In this document: positions 22,828-31,232 of the stretch, one piece after another
How positions within the stretch are numbered: the first letter of the stretch is position 1
Layout of the letters: the number at the start of each line of letters is the position of its first letter
Translations under genes and position numbers: made by a program
Assembly (NCBI GenBank): GCA_902555055.1
Contig: CACDQN010000001.1
Coordinates: 1 to 39,819 of the forward strand
Source: an uncultured Candidatus Actinomarina sp.
Lineage (GTDB): Bacteria; Actinomycetota; Acidimicrobiia; Actinomarinales; Actinomarinaceae
DNA length: 39,819 bases
Reading direction: 5' to 3'
Notes under the pieces: generated by a model
Seen by the model: the letters and a program-made list of their open reading frames with translations, nothing else
What the model was told of the DNA's origin: nothing
Database searches by the model: none

Positions 22828-23943
22828 TTGAAATTTAAAACAACAAGTAAAGAAATAAAAGAGTTTGTACTTTCTGTTTCTAGAGCTGTAGACATTAAAC
22901 CTTCCAACCCCTCTCTGCAGGGTATCTATCTTCGAGCTAATAATAACTATTGTGAATTAATAGGAACCGACCTGGATTTAGTTATCAAGGCAAGGTTTCC
23001 TGTTGAAGTTGAGGTTGAGGGTGAGAGCCTTATAAACTCTAGAGTTTTTTCAGAGGTGGTTAGAAAACTCCCTGTCGGAGACGTTGTTTTTTCTGATTTA
23101 GGTAACGAAGTAAAAATAGAAACAAAGAAAACAGAATACAAACTAAGAAAACTAGATCACCTAACCTACCCAAAAAGCCTCTTAGAAGAACCATATGACA
23201 CAGAAACAAGTCAAAAACTAAAAACTCTCCAACTGTTTAACGCACTTAAAAAGGTTGGAATAGCAGCATCCCCAGAAGGCGGAAAACCCGTACTTACAGG
23301 TGTTTATTTCGACAATGAAGAAAGTGAGACAAACCTGGTTTCCACAGACAGTTACAGACTGGCAACAACAACAGTATCAGACCTACCCATAAACGACGCA
23401 GGAATAGTTTCATTTAGATCATTAAACGAAACCATCAAGCTGTTTGAAGAAGAAGAGGAAATAAACATAAACTCAACAGAAAGGGAGTTGCACTTTTACA
23501 ATGAAAGGTACTACACGTCTGTTAGAAAACTAGAGGGGAAGTTTCCCGAGTACAAAGCACTCTTTCCAAAAGAAAACCTTTTTTCCCTAGAGGTAGATAA
23601 AAAAACAATACTAGATTCGCTTGATCGTTCAACGGTTGTAGCGGAAGGTTTTATACCCGTAACTTTAAAAGTAATAGATGAAAAAACCCTACACATTTAC
23701 TCAATAAACAAAGACATTGGGGGCGGTGTTGAAAAAGTTGACATTAGTATTCTTGGACTTGATGTTGGAGACGTTTCTGGTTTTGAAATATCCTTTAATC
23801 CAAACTACCTCATACAAGGAGTCGAGGTTTTAGAGGGCAGTAAAGTTTATTTAAGATTTTCCGGTAATGACAAACCAGCCGTGATACAGGGGGAAGAAGA
23901 GAAATATAAATATCTCTTAATGCCAGTAAGAACCAACCAGTAA
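22828..23943 (+). CDS. dnaN: DNA polymerase III beta sliding clamp
   Basis: A 371-aa clamp with three repeated domains. It begins KFKTTSKEIKEFVLSVSRAV; later family landmarks include KPVLTGVYFDNEE, STDSYRLATT, and the C-terminal YKYLLMPVR that forms part of the partner-binding pocket. The start is TTG at 22828 with AAAGGA six bases upstream and no ATG alternative. It tethers the polymerase to DNA. Codon use changes abruptly at about codon 95 (near 23110), from T-ending to A/C-ending codons. The next gene begins 2 bp after its stop. Confidence 0.95.
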   Translation: MKFKTTSKEIKEFVLSVSRAVDIKPSNPSLQGIYLRANNNYCELIGTDLDLVIKARFPVEVEVEGESLINSRVFSEVVRKLPVGDVVFSDLGNEVKIETKKTEYKLRKLDHLTYPKSLLEEPYDTETSQKLKTLQLFNALKKVGIAASPEGGKPVLTGVYFDNEESETNLVSTDSYRLATTTVSDLPINDAGIVSFRSLNETIKLFEEEEEININSTERELHFYNERYYTSVRKLEGKFPEYKALFPKENLFSLEVDKKTILDSLDRSTVVAEGFIPVTLKVIDEKTLHIYSINKDIGGGVEKVDISILGLDVGDVSGFEISFNPNYLIQGVEVLEGSKVYLRFSGNDKPAVIQGEEEKYKYLLMPVRTNQ

Positions 23944-23945
23944 AA

Positions 23946-24227
23946 GTGGTTATTAAAGAACCCACAAGAATTAACCCAAATGATTCAGGTATAGATTTTT
24001 CCAAATCCAAAAAAATAGAAAGCTATATAAAGAAAAGCAACTTTTCCTGGTCACAAGACATTACCCCAGGACCCGTGTTGGGAGATGTTTTTATTGTATA
24101 TGTTCAAAACAACAGGTTAAAAAATTTATTAGAACTAGAAGAGCAGAAAATAATATTAAACATTGAAAAACACACCAAAATAAAGCTTAAAGCACTAAAA
24201 ATTCAAATGTTTAATGACAAGCAATAG
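23946..24227 (+). CDS. DciA-like (DUF721) replication protein, short form
   Basis: A 93-aa protein starting at GTG, 2 bp after dnaN. The C-terminal two thirds (PGPVLGDVFIVYVQNNRLKN, then LEEQKIILNIEKHTKIKLKALKIQM) follow the DUF721 pattern of an 'L.V.v.ss.w..eL..l...ll..in...g' fold. It occupies the place of Rv0004 between dnaN/recF and gyrB. DciA loads the replicative helicase in bacteria without DnaC. The sequence is shorter and more divergent than usual, so the call rests partly on position. The usual recF gene is absent. Confidence 0.6.
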   Translation: MVIKEPTRINPNDSGIDFSKSKKIESYIKKSNFSWSQDITPGPVLGDVFIVYVQNNRLKNLLELEEQKIILNIEKHTKIKLKALKIQMFNDKQ

Positions 24228-24303
24228 TTGGTAAATCTACTAAAATAGGAGTTCAGCAGGGGCTGTAAAGTAAACAAAAAGAAGCGTATCTTGGAGATAG
24301 TTC

Positions 24304-26226
24304 GTGTCTAAAAAAGATTCAAATAGTTATGATTCAAAAGATATAAAAATTCTTGAGGGTCTTGAGGCGGTTAGAAAAAGACCAGCCATGTATATAGGAT
24401 CAACAGGTCCAAACGGCTTACATCATTTAGTCTGGGAGGTAGTCGACAACTCCGTAGACGAAGCAATGGCCGGCAGGTGTTCAAAAATAACAGTGTCTTT
24501 AGAAAAGAACGGATCTGTTACTGTAGAAGACGACGGTAGCGGTATTCCGGTTAAACCACATCCAAAAACAAAAATTTCTGCTTTAACCACAGTGCTTACA
24601 ACCCTTCATGCTGGAGGTAAGTTTGAATCTGGCGCCTACACAGTAAGTGGAGGTTTACACGGTGTTGGAATATCTGTTGTTAATGCACTTTCAACCTTTG
24701 TAAAAGTCCAGGTTCAGAGAGACGGCCACTTTTGGAACCAAGAGTTTGATCTTGGTAAACCAAAATCAAAAATTAAAAGAGGGAAAGTTTCAAAAAAAAC
24801 AGGAACTAAAGTCAATTTTCTTGCTGATCCGGAAATATTTGACGAGACCCAGACATATGATTACGAAATTGTTGCTGAAAGACTCCGTCAAACCGCATTT
24901 TTAAATAAAGGATTAAAAATAATTCTAACTGACAATAGAGTAAAACCACCTACAAAAGAGGAGTACCACTACAAAGGAGGTCTTGTAGATTTTGTTGAAT
25001 ATTTAAATGAAGGTTTTGAAACCCTACACAGCAAAATCATTTCTTTTTCAGACCAGACAAAAGATTCAGAAATAGAAGTCGCCCTTCAGTGGAAAAATGA
25101 AGACGATGTAACTGTTAAAAGCTTCGCAAACAATATACACACACTCGAAGGCGGAACCCACGAAGAGGGACTTAGAACAGCAGTAACAAAAGCAATAAAT
25201 GATTTTGCAAAAAAAAGAAATTTACACTCAGACATATCTTTGACTGGAGATGATATCAGAGAGGGAATGACAGGTGTTGTTTCAGTACGAGTTAAGGAGC
25301 CACAGTTTGAAGGCCAAACAAAAACAAAACTTGGAAATACAGAAATGAAATCACGTGTCCAGGTTCTTATTAATGAAGAATTTCCAAAGTGGCTTTCTAA
25401 AAACACAAAAGATGGGAGAGCAATCGTAGAAAGGTGTGCTCTTGCCGCAAAAGCAAGGATGAGTGCAAAAAAAGCTAGAGAACTAACCAAAAGAAAAAGC
25501 ATTTTAGAAACATCAGGCCTTCCTGGAAAACTTGCTGATTGCTCATCAACAGACCCAACTGAAAGCGAGTTGTTTATTGTTGAGGGAGACTCTGCCGCGG
25601 GTCCGGCAAAACAAGCTAGAGATTCTAGGGTGCAAGCGATTCTTCCTATTAGGGGAAAAATTATAAACGTTCAAAAAGTTACAGAAAACAGAGCTCTTCA
25701 AAATGAAGAAATAAGTGCTTTAATAAAGGCCATTGGTACAGGCATTAAAACCCAATTTAATGGAGACGAATCAAGGTACGATAAAATTATTTTTCTTACT
25801 GATGCAGATGTTGACGGAGCACATATACGAACACTTTTATTAACCTTCTTTTTTAAATTTATGCCCGGCTTGATCACAGGAGGAAAGGTTTGGATATCAG
25901 AACCACCCCTTTATAGATTAAAAGCTTCTTCTGGAATAACATACTTAAAAGACGACGAGGCTTTAACAAAGTTTAAAAAAGAAAACAAGAATAAAAAATT
26001 CGACACAAGCAGATTTAAAGGCCTAGGAGAAATGAATGCTGGAGAACTTTGGGAAACTGCAATGAATCCAGAAACAAGGACACTAATAAAAGTAACACTT
26101 GCAGACGCAAAGGGCGCTATGGCCAAGGCATCAGATATGTTCGAAATACTTATGGGAAATGATGTTTCGAAAAGAAAACAATTTATAGAAAAGAACGCAA
26201 AAGACGTAAGGTTTTTGGACGTATAA
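24304..26226 (+). CDS. gyrB: DNA gyrase subunit B
   Basis: A 640-aa GHKL ATPase/TOPRIM subunit. The ATP site includes EVVDNSVDEAMAG, DDGSGIPV and GGLHGVG. The TOPRIM domain has EGDSAAGPAKQARDSR and DADVDGAHIRTLLLTF, and the end PLYRLK through RFKGLGEMNAGELWET is standard. The start is GTG 24304, served by GGAG eight bases upstream. With GyrA it introduces negative supercoils. The stop overlaps the gyrA ATG by one base (TAATG). Confidence 0.97.
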   Translation: MSKKDSNSYDSKDIKILEGLEAVRKRPAMYIGSTGPNGLHHLVWEVVDNSVDEAMAGRCSKITVSLEKNGSVTVEDDGSGIPVKPHPKTKISALTTVLTTLHAGGKFESGAYTVSGGLHGVGISVVNALSTFVKVQVQRDGHFWNQEFDLGKPKSKIKRGKVSKKTGTKVNFLADPEIFDETQTYDYEIVAERLRQTAFLNKGLKIILTDNRVKPPTKEEYHYKGGLVDFVEYLNEGFETLHSKIISFSDQTKDSEIEVALQWKNEDDVTVKSFANNIHTLEGGTHEEGLRTAVTKAINDFAKKRNLHSDISLTGDDIREGMTGVVSVRVKEPQFEGQTKTKLGNTEMKSRVQVLINEEFPKWLSKNTKDGRAIVERCALAAKARMSAKKARELTKRKSILETSGLPGKLADCSSTDPTESELFIVEGDSAAGPAKQARDSRVQAILPIRGKIINVQKVTENRALQNEEISALIKAIGTGIKTQFNGDESRYDKIIFLTDADVDGAHIRTLLLTFFFKFMPGLITGGKVWISEPPLYRLKASSGITYLKDDEALTKFKKENKNKKFDTSRFKGLGEMNAGELWETAMNPETRTLIKVTLADAKGAMAKASDMFEILMGNDVSKRKQFIEKNAKDVRFLDV

Positions 26227-28727
26227 TGCCAAATAAAAAACCAACACCAAAGAAAAAAGCAGCTACAAAAAAACCAACACCAAAGAAAAAACAAACAAGC
26301 TCAACACAGGTGGAGAAACCTGTAGAAAACCCAAATAACGGAACCATTGCTGTTGAAGACGAAATATCAAAATCATTTTTAGATTACGCAATGTCTGTTA
26401 TTGTCTCAAGGGCACTTCCAGACGTAAAGGATGGTTTAAAACCGGTTCAGAGAAGAATACTATATTCAATGTATGAAACGGGAATAAGGCCTACTGGACC
26501 ATTCAGAAAATGTTCAAAGGTTGTTGGTGACGTAATGGGTAATTATCACCCACATGGTAATGATGCTATCTACGGAACCCTAGTCCGACTTGGCCAAAAC
26601 TTTAGTACGAGATATCCGTTAATTGAGCCACAGGGAAACTTTGGAACCCCAGACGACCCCCCTGCCGCAATGAGATACACAGAGTCTAGAATGTCTTCTT
26701 TATCTTCCCAGCTTCTTGATGGAATAGATGAGGACACTGTTAACTTTGAACCAAACTATTCTGGAGAAACCTCTGAGCCTAAAGTCTTACCTGCTAGGTT
26801 TCCAAACTTGCTTGTTAACGGTGCTGAGGGAATCGCAGTTGCTATGGCCACAAATATGCCCCCTTATAATCTGAGAGAAATTACTGAAGCTGTAAAATTC
26901 ACAGTTTCAAACAAAGATGTTAAACCTAGGGATTATCTAAAAATTATTAAAGGACCAGACTTTCCCACAGGAGGTCTTGTTGTAGACACACCGACAATAA
27001 AAGACGCAATACTAAAAGGTCGAGGGTCTATAAAAATAAGAGCTGTTGCTGATGTAGAGGAACTAGGTAGAGGAAGGTCTGCGATAGTGGTTAAAGAACT
27101 TCCTTACCAAGCGTCTACAGACAGGATTATGGAAAAAATTGCTACATTAGTTCAAGACAAAAAACTTGTTGGAATTTCAGACTTAAGAAACGAAAGCAGT
27201 GATAGAAACGGGACCCGACTAGTTGTTGAGCTCAAAAGAGATGCTGTACCACAGGTTGTATTAAATCAACTTTTCAAGCAGACACAACTTCAGGACACCT
27301 TTTCAGTTAACTCTGTAGCTTTAGTTGAAGGTGTTCCAAAGGTTTTATCAGTTCCAGAACTAATAAATTATTATATAGACCACCAAATTGATGTAATTCA
27401 AAGAAGGACAAAATACAGACTTCAAAAAGCAGAAAGCAGACTACATATAGTTGAAGGACTTCTCCTTGCACTAAACAAGATTGATCAAATAATAAAGGTT
27501 ATAAAATCATCAAAAGACGTAGACACTGCAAGAAAATCACTTATGACTAAATTTAAGCTTTCTGAAATACAAGCTTCTCACATTCTAGACATGCCGCTTA
27601 GAAGATTAACTGCTCTTGAAATGGAAAAACTTGAAGAAGAAAAGAAAGAGTTAAAAGAAACCATCAAAGACCTCGGAGCTATCTTAAAAAGTCGAGCTAA
27701 GCAAGACAAGATACTAATAGAAGAACTAGAAGCAATAACTGAAAAATTTGGTGACGAAAGAAGGTCAAGAATTGTTCCCGATGTTGGAGAGGTTTCGATA
27801 GAAGACCTTATTGAAGATGAGGAAATTATTGTTTCAGTTTCATCTAACGGGTATGTAAAGTCAGTTCCTTCTACTTCTTACAAAAAGCAAGGAAGGGGAG
27901 GAAAGGGAGTAAAAGCAGCTTCTTCAGATGAGGACGTCATAGAACACCTACTGTCCACTTCAGTACATTCCTACCTACTGTTTTTTACTGATCAAGGAAA
28001 AGTATATAGAGCCAAAGCACATGAAATTCCTAAAACTAACAGAACAGCAAGAGGCTCACTAATTCAAAATGTATTATCTATGGGTCAAGATGAGAAAGTA
28101 CAAGCAATTATTGACACTAGAGATTACGAGACCGAGAAATTTCTTTTAATAATGACAGAAAAGGGAACAGTTAAGAAGTCAAAATTTAAAGAGTTCGATT
28201 CAAATTACAAATCACTCCAAGCAATTAAATTAAAAGATGACGATAGGGTGGTTTCTGTGAAAACAACCTCTGGAGATGAAGATGTAATATTGGTTTCACA
28301 AAAAGGTCAGGCAATTAGATTCGCAGAAGAAAATCTTAAACCTCAAGGCAGAACCGCAATGGGAGTAAGGGGCATAAAACTAAGAGAAGGAGACAAGGTA
28401 GTTGGAGCCGCAACCTCAAGAGATGAAACCCTTCTTTTTATTACAGCTAAAGGATACGGAAAAAGAACAAAATTAGACGAATTTAGAAAAGCAGGCCGCG
28501 GGGGGATGGGAGTGAAGGCCTTAAAGGTTACAGACGCAAAGGGAAATTTAATAGGAGCACGCTCTGTTGATGAAGATACAGAGGTTATGCTTATGAGTAC
28601 TGGTGGAACAGCTATAAGATGTGCTGTAAAGCAAATTAAACAAATGAGTAGGTCTGCACAAGGCGTAAGAGTAATGAAGCTCTCCTCTGAAGAAGAGGTT
28701 TCAGCTTTCATTCCAATAAAGAGTTAA
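26226..28727 (+). CDS. gyrA: DNA gyrase subunit A with Lys/Pro-rich N-terminal extension
   Basis: An 833-aa gyrase A. Catalytic Tyr151 lies in AAMRYTESRMS, and the GyrA box QGRGGKG begins the C-terminal wrapping domain. Two oddities stand out. First, about 37 residues precede the normal start of the protein, with KKPTPKKK occurring twice (4-11 and 15-22). Second, the quinolone region reads HPHGNDAIYGT (108-118): Asp113 and Gly117 occupy the positions of E. coli Ser83 and Asp87. The ATG overlaps the gyrB stop, and an internal start to remove the extension has no obvious ribosome site. Confidence 0.96.
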   Translation: MPNKKPTPKKKAATKKPTPKKKQTSSTQVEKPVENPNNGTIAVEDEISKSFLDYAMSVIVSRALPDVKDGLKPVQRRILYSMYETGIRPTGPFRKCSKVVGDVMGNYHPHGNDAIYGTLVRLGQNFSTRYPLIEPQGNFGTPDDPPAAMRYTESRMSSLSSQLLDGIDEDTVNFEPNYSGETSEPKVLPARFPNLLVNGAEGIAVAMATNMPPYNLREITEAVKFTVSNKDVKPRDYLKIIKGPDFPTGGLVVDTPTIKDAILKGRGSIKIRAVADVEELGRGRSAIVVKELPYQASTDRIMEKIATLVQDKKLVGISDLRNESSDRNGTRLVVELKRDAVPQVVLNQLFKQTQLQDTFSVNSVALVEGVPKVLSVPELINYYIDHQIDVIQRRTKYRLQKAESRLHIVEGLLLALNKIDQIIKVIKSSKDVDTARKSLMTKFKLSEIQASHILDMPLRRLTALEMEKLEEEKKELKETIKDLGAILKSRAKQDKILIEELEAITEKFGDERRSRIVPDVGEVSIEDLIEDEEIIVSVSSNGYVKSVPSTSYKKQGRGGKGVKAASSDEDVIEHLLSTSVHSYLLFFTDQGKVYRAKAHEIPKTNRTARGSLIQNVLSMGQDEKVQAIIDTRDYETEKFLLIMTEKGTVKKSKFKEFDSNYKSLQAIKLKDDDRVVSVKTTSGDEDVILVSQKGQAIRFAEENLKPQGRTAMGVRGIKLREGDKVVGAATSRDETLLFITAKGYGKRTKLDEFRKAGRGGMGVKALKVTDAKGNLIGARSVDEDTEVMLMSTGGTAIRCAVKQIKQMSRSAQGVRVMKLSSEEEVSAFIPIKS

Positions 28728-28729
28728 AG

Positions 28730-29332
28730 ATGGTAAGAGTAAACAGAGTAAGAAGAATAATTAGAAAAATAGATCCTTGGACGGTTTTAAAAGTAACTCT
28801 AGTTTTAAACTTTATAGTTTCCCTAACTGTTGTTTTAGGGCTATCAATATTATGGGTCCTTCTTGTTAACGCAGGCGTTCCACAGGGCCTTGAAGACATA
28901 GCAAGAAGATTGGCACTTCTTGATCAAGATGCTTCATTGGTTGGAAACATAGAAACTTTATTTACAAGTGTGGTATCCCTTGCTGCTGTGTATATGCTGA
29001 CACAAACAGCTTTGGCAACAATTGGTGCTTTCTTTTATAATCTTGTTTCTGATTTAGTTGGAGGTATAGAGGTTGTTGTTCTAGAAGAATCTCATCTTGA
29101 GACACCTCAAAAACAAAAAATTAATAAAAAAACAAAAGAAAACCAAGATGACAAAGAAACGGTTTTGATGTCTTTTGTTAACTCTATTAAAAAAGTTAGA
29201 GAAAACAAACCGGAGGAAATCGAAATTCCAAAAACAGACCTTCCAAGACCTGATGTACCACGAGATATCGAAGAACCTACATTAATGGATGCTTTAAAAA
29301 ATACAGAAAACGAAGAAGACGAATCTATATAA
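28730..29332 (+). CDS. DUF3566 membrane protein (post-gyrA actinobacterial gene)
   Basis: A 200-aa protein with a basic N-terminus and the DUF3566 hallmark KIDPWTVLKVTLVLN (about 13-27). Two membrane helices follow (about 22-48 and 75-105). A long hydrophilic, charged cytoplasmic tail completes the protein. The family is actinobacterial and consistently follows gyrA (Rv0007 in M. tuberculosis). The function is not established. Here it begins 2 bp after the gyrA stop, so it is in the gyrase operon. Confidence 0.85.
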   Translation: MVRVNRVRRIIRKIDPWTVLKVTLVLNFIVSLTVVLGLSILWVLLVNAGVPQGLEDIARRLALLDQDASLVGNIETLFTSVVSLAAVYMLTQTALATIGAFFYNLVSDLVGGIEVVVLEESHLETPQKQKINKKTKENQDDKETVLMSFVNSIKKVRENKPEEIEIPKTDLPRPDVPRDIEEPTLMDALKNTENEEDESI

Positions 29333-29388
29333 AAAATCTAAGAGGAGTAATTAAGTTTCGCTATTTTCTCAATGCAAGAAAGGAAACC

Positions 29389-30309
29389 ATGAGAATAAAA
29401 TCACTTCTTTTTGCTTTGTTTTTATCGACGTGCTCGGGGTCAGTACTTGATAGGGAAGAACTAAAAATTATTTCTTTATCAACAACACACACTGAAATCA
29501 TTCAGTCACTAGAGGCACAAGACACCTTAATTGCTGTAGATGCATTTTCAGAGGTAGACCTCCCCATTCAAAGGGTAGATGCTTATACAGTAACCGCTGA
29601 AGAGCTAGTACCACTGAATCCAGATATAGTGATTGTTGCTTTTGATTTCAATGGAATAGTAGAAGGGTTGGAAAGTCAAGAGATTAACTACCTACTACTT
29701 CCTCCAGCAAAGAATTTTGAGGATGTTTATTCACAGATATCCACCATTGGTGAACTGGTAAATAAACAAAGCGAGGCTTCAGCGAAAGTTAGAGAAATGA
29801 AAAGTGAAATAAACCAAATATTAAATAATGCTAATTATGAAAATATTTCTGTTTATCACGAAATTGGTTATTCATATGGAATTTATAGCATCAACAAAGA
29901 ATCACTAATAGGAGAAATTTACAATGCATTGGGTGTTTCAAATATTGCTAATTCAGAAGAAGACCCCTATGGAGGTGGATACCCAGCATTGACTGAGGAA
30001 ATGATTGTCGAGTCTAACCCTGACTATATAATTGTTGGTCACACTGACTACTTAAACAAAGATCTTTCAATTAGAGAAGGCTGGGGAAGCATCACAGCAG
30101 TAGAAAACTCTAATGTTTACTTCTTGAACGACACCCTTGCTAGCAACTGGGGAACTACTACGGTTCAACTTGTTGAAGAAATCTCTTCAATATTTGAAGA
30201 AAGTATACAAACCAACCCATATTCAGACTATTTACTATTAATATCATTATTGGTTTTAGTAATAATGGTTTTTATTTTTACTAGAAAAAATACAAATCAA
30301 AAAGTTTAA
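29389..30309 (+). CDS. Periplasmic-binding-type lipoprotein with C-terminal membrane anchor
   Basis: A 306-aa substrate-binding protein of the BtuF/FepB-like class (PF01497 type). IISLSTTHTEIIQSLEAQD, followed by AEELVPLNPDIVIVAFDFN and the mid-protein WGSITAVENSNVYFL, fit the fold. The signal peptide ends in lipobox LSTC (Cys15). Unusually, the C-terminus (about 281-299, LLLISLLVLVIMVFIF) is a membrane helix followed by RKNTNQKV. No permease or ATPase gene is adjacent. Ligands of the family include cobalamin, siderophores and haem; the ligand here is unknown. AAAGGA precedes the ATG. Confidence 0.75.
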   Translation: MRIKSLLFALFLSTCSGSVLDREELKIISLSTTHTEIIQSLEAQDTLIAVDAFSEVDLPIQRVDAYTVTAEELVPLNPDIVIVAFDFNGIVEGLESQEINYLLLPPAKNFEDVYSQISTIGELVNKQSEASAKVREMKSEINQILNNANYENISVYHEIGYSYGIYSINKESLIGEIYNALGVSNIANSEEDPYGGGYPALTEEMIVESNPDYIIVGHTDYLNKDLSIREGWGSITAVENSNVYFLNDTLASNWGTTTVQLVEEISSIFEESIQTNPYSDYLLLISLLVLVIMVFIFTRKNTNQKV

Positions 30310-30320
30310 AAGGAGAATTT

Positions 30321-31229
30321 ATGAAAGGGTATTCCAACGATTTATACATACTCGCATTTGACCACAGAGGAACCTTAACAAAGGGGCTTCTTGGAGTTGA
30401 AGGCAGGCCTCCTACTGATGAAGAGGCCGCAAGAGTCTCTTCTATGAAAGACATAATTTTTGATGGTTTTCTTGAAGCTCAAAACAAGGGTATAAACGGT
30501 GGAGACCCGGCGATTCTTGTTGACGAAACTTTCGGACTTCAAGTTCAACAAAAAGCCAAAGAAATAGGAATAAAATTCGCAGCTCCTGTTGAAAAATCTG
30601 GGCAAAAAATCTTTGATTTTGAATACGGAGATAATTTTGGTGAAAAAATCAAAGAAGTAGATGCTGATTTTGTGAAAATACTTGTGCGTTGGAATCCAAG
30701 TGATGATTCAGAAACTAGAGAAGTCCAGGGTGAGAGAATAAAAACTCTTTCAAAATGGTTAGATGAAAACGAGAGAAAGTTTCTTCTCGAGTTCTTAGTA
30801 CCAGCAACAGATGAACAACTAGAAAGTGTTGATGGAGACCAAGCAAGATATGATTCAGAGATAAGACCAAAACTAGCAGTTCAAGTTGTTGAAGAAATGA
30901 GAGAAAGAGGAGCTGACCCAGATATTTGGAAAATTGAGGGCTTGGATACAGTTGAAGACAATGAGAATGTTTCGAAAGTTATTAAAGATGGCGGAAGAGA
31001 AGACGTAATAGCAGTTGTTCTTGGCAGGGGAGCAAATGATGAGAAAGTTAATGAATGGTTAAAAGCCGGTTCTTCTGTCGATGGTTATAAAGGATTTGCA
31101 ATTGGGAGATCAATATTTTGGAATTCACTTAAAGGGTGGCATAGCGGTGCTAAGTCGCGTGAAGAAGCTGTTTCAGAAATTGCCAATTCTTATTTAAACT
31201 TTATATCTGTATACCAAAACGGGAGCTAA
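30321..31229 (+). CDS. Class I aldolase of the DUF2090 (IolC C-terminal/LacD-like) family
   Basis: A 302-aa TIM-barrel protein starting MKGYSNDLYILAFDHRGTL, the typical opening of DUF2090 proteins. These form the aldolase part of IolC and are related to tagatose-1,6-bisphosphate aldolase LacD. The candidate Schiff-base lysine is Lys204 in DIWKIEGLD, equivalent by pattern to the LacD active lysine; Lys119 in FVKILVRW is a second conserved site. AAGGAG precedes the ATG. The next gene, a phosphofructokinase, starts 3 bp after the stop. That pairing suggests it cleaves or forms a ketose-1,6-bisphosphate, possibly fructose-1,6-bisphosphate. Confidence 0.75.
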   Translation: MKGYSNDLYILAFDHRGTLTKGLLGVEGRPPTDEEAARVSSMKDIIFDGFLEAQNKGINGGDPAILVDETFGLQVQQKAKEIGIKFAAPVEKSGQKIFDFEYGDNFGEKIKEVDADFVKILVRWNPSDDSETREVQGERIKTLSKWLDENERKFLLEFLVPATDEQLESVDGDQARYDSEIRPKLAVQVVEEMRERGADPDIWKIEGLDTVEDNENVSKVIKDGGREDVIAVVLGRGANDEKVNEWLKAGSSVDGYKGFAIGRSIFWNSLKGWHSGAKSREEAVSEIANSYLNFISVYQNGS

Positions 31230-31232
31230 AAA

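Noticed and set aside
29333-29388. tRNA genes expected after gyrA as in M. tuberculosis
   Set aside because: The gap is only 56 bases and shows no cloverleaf; it contains only AGGAG and AAAGGA-type sites.
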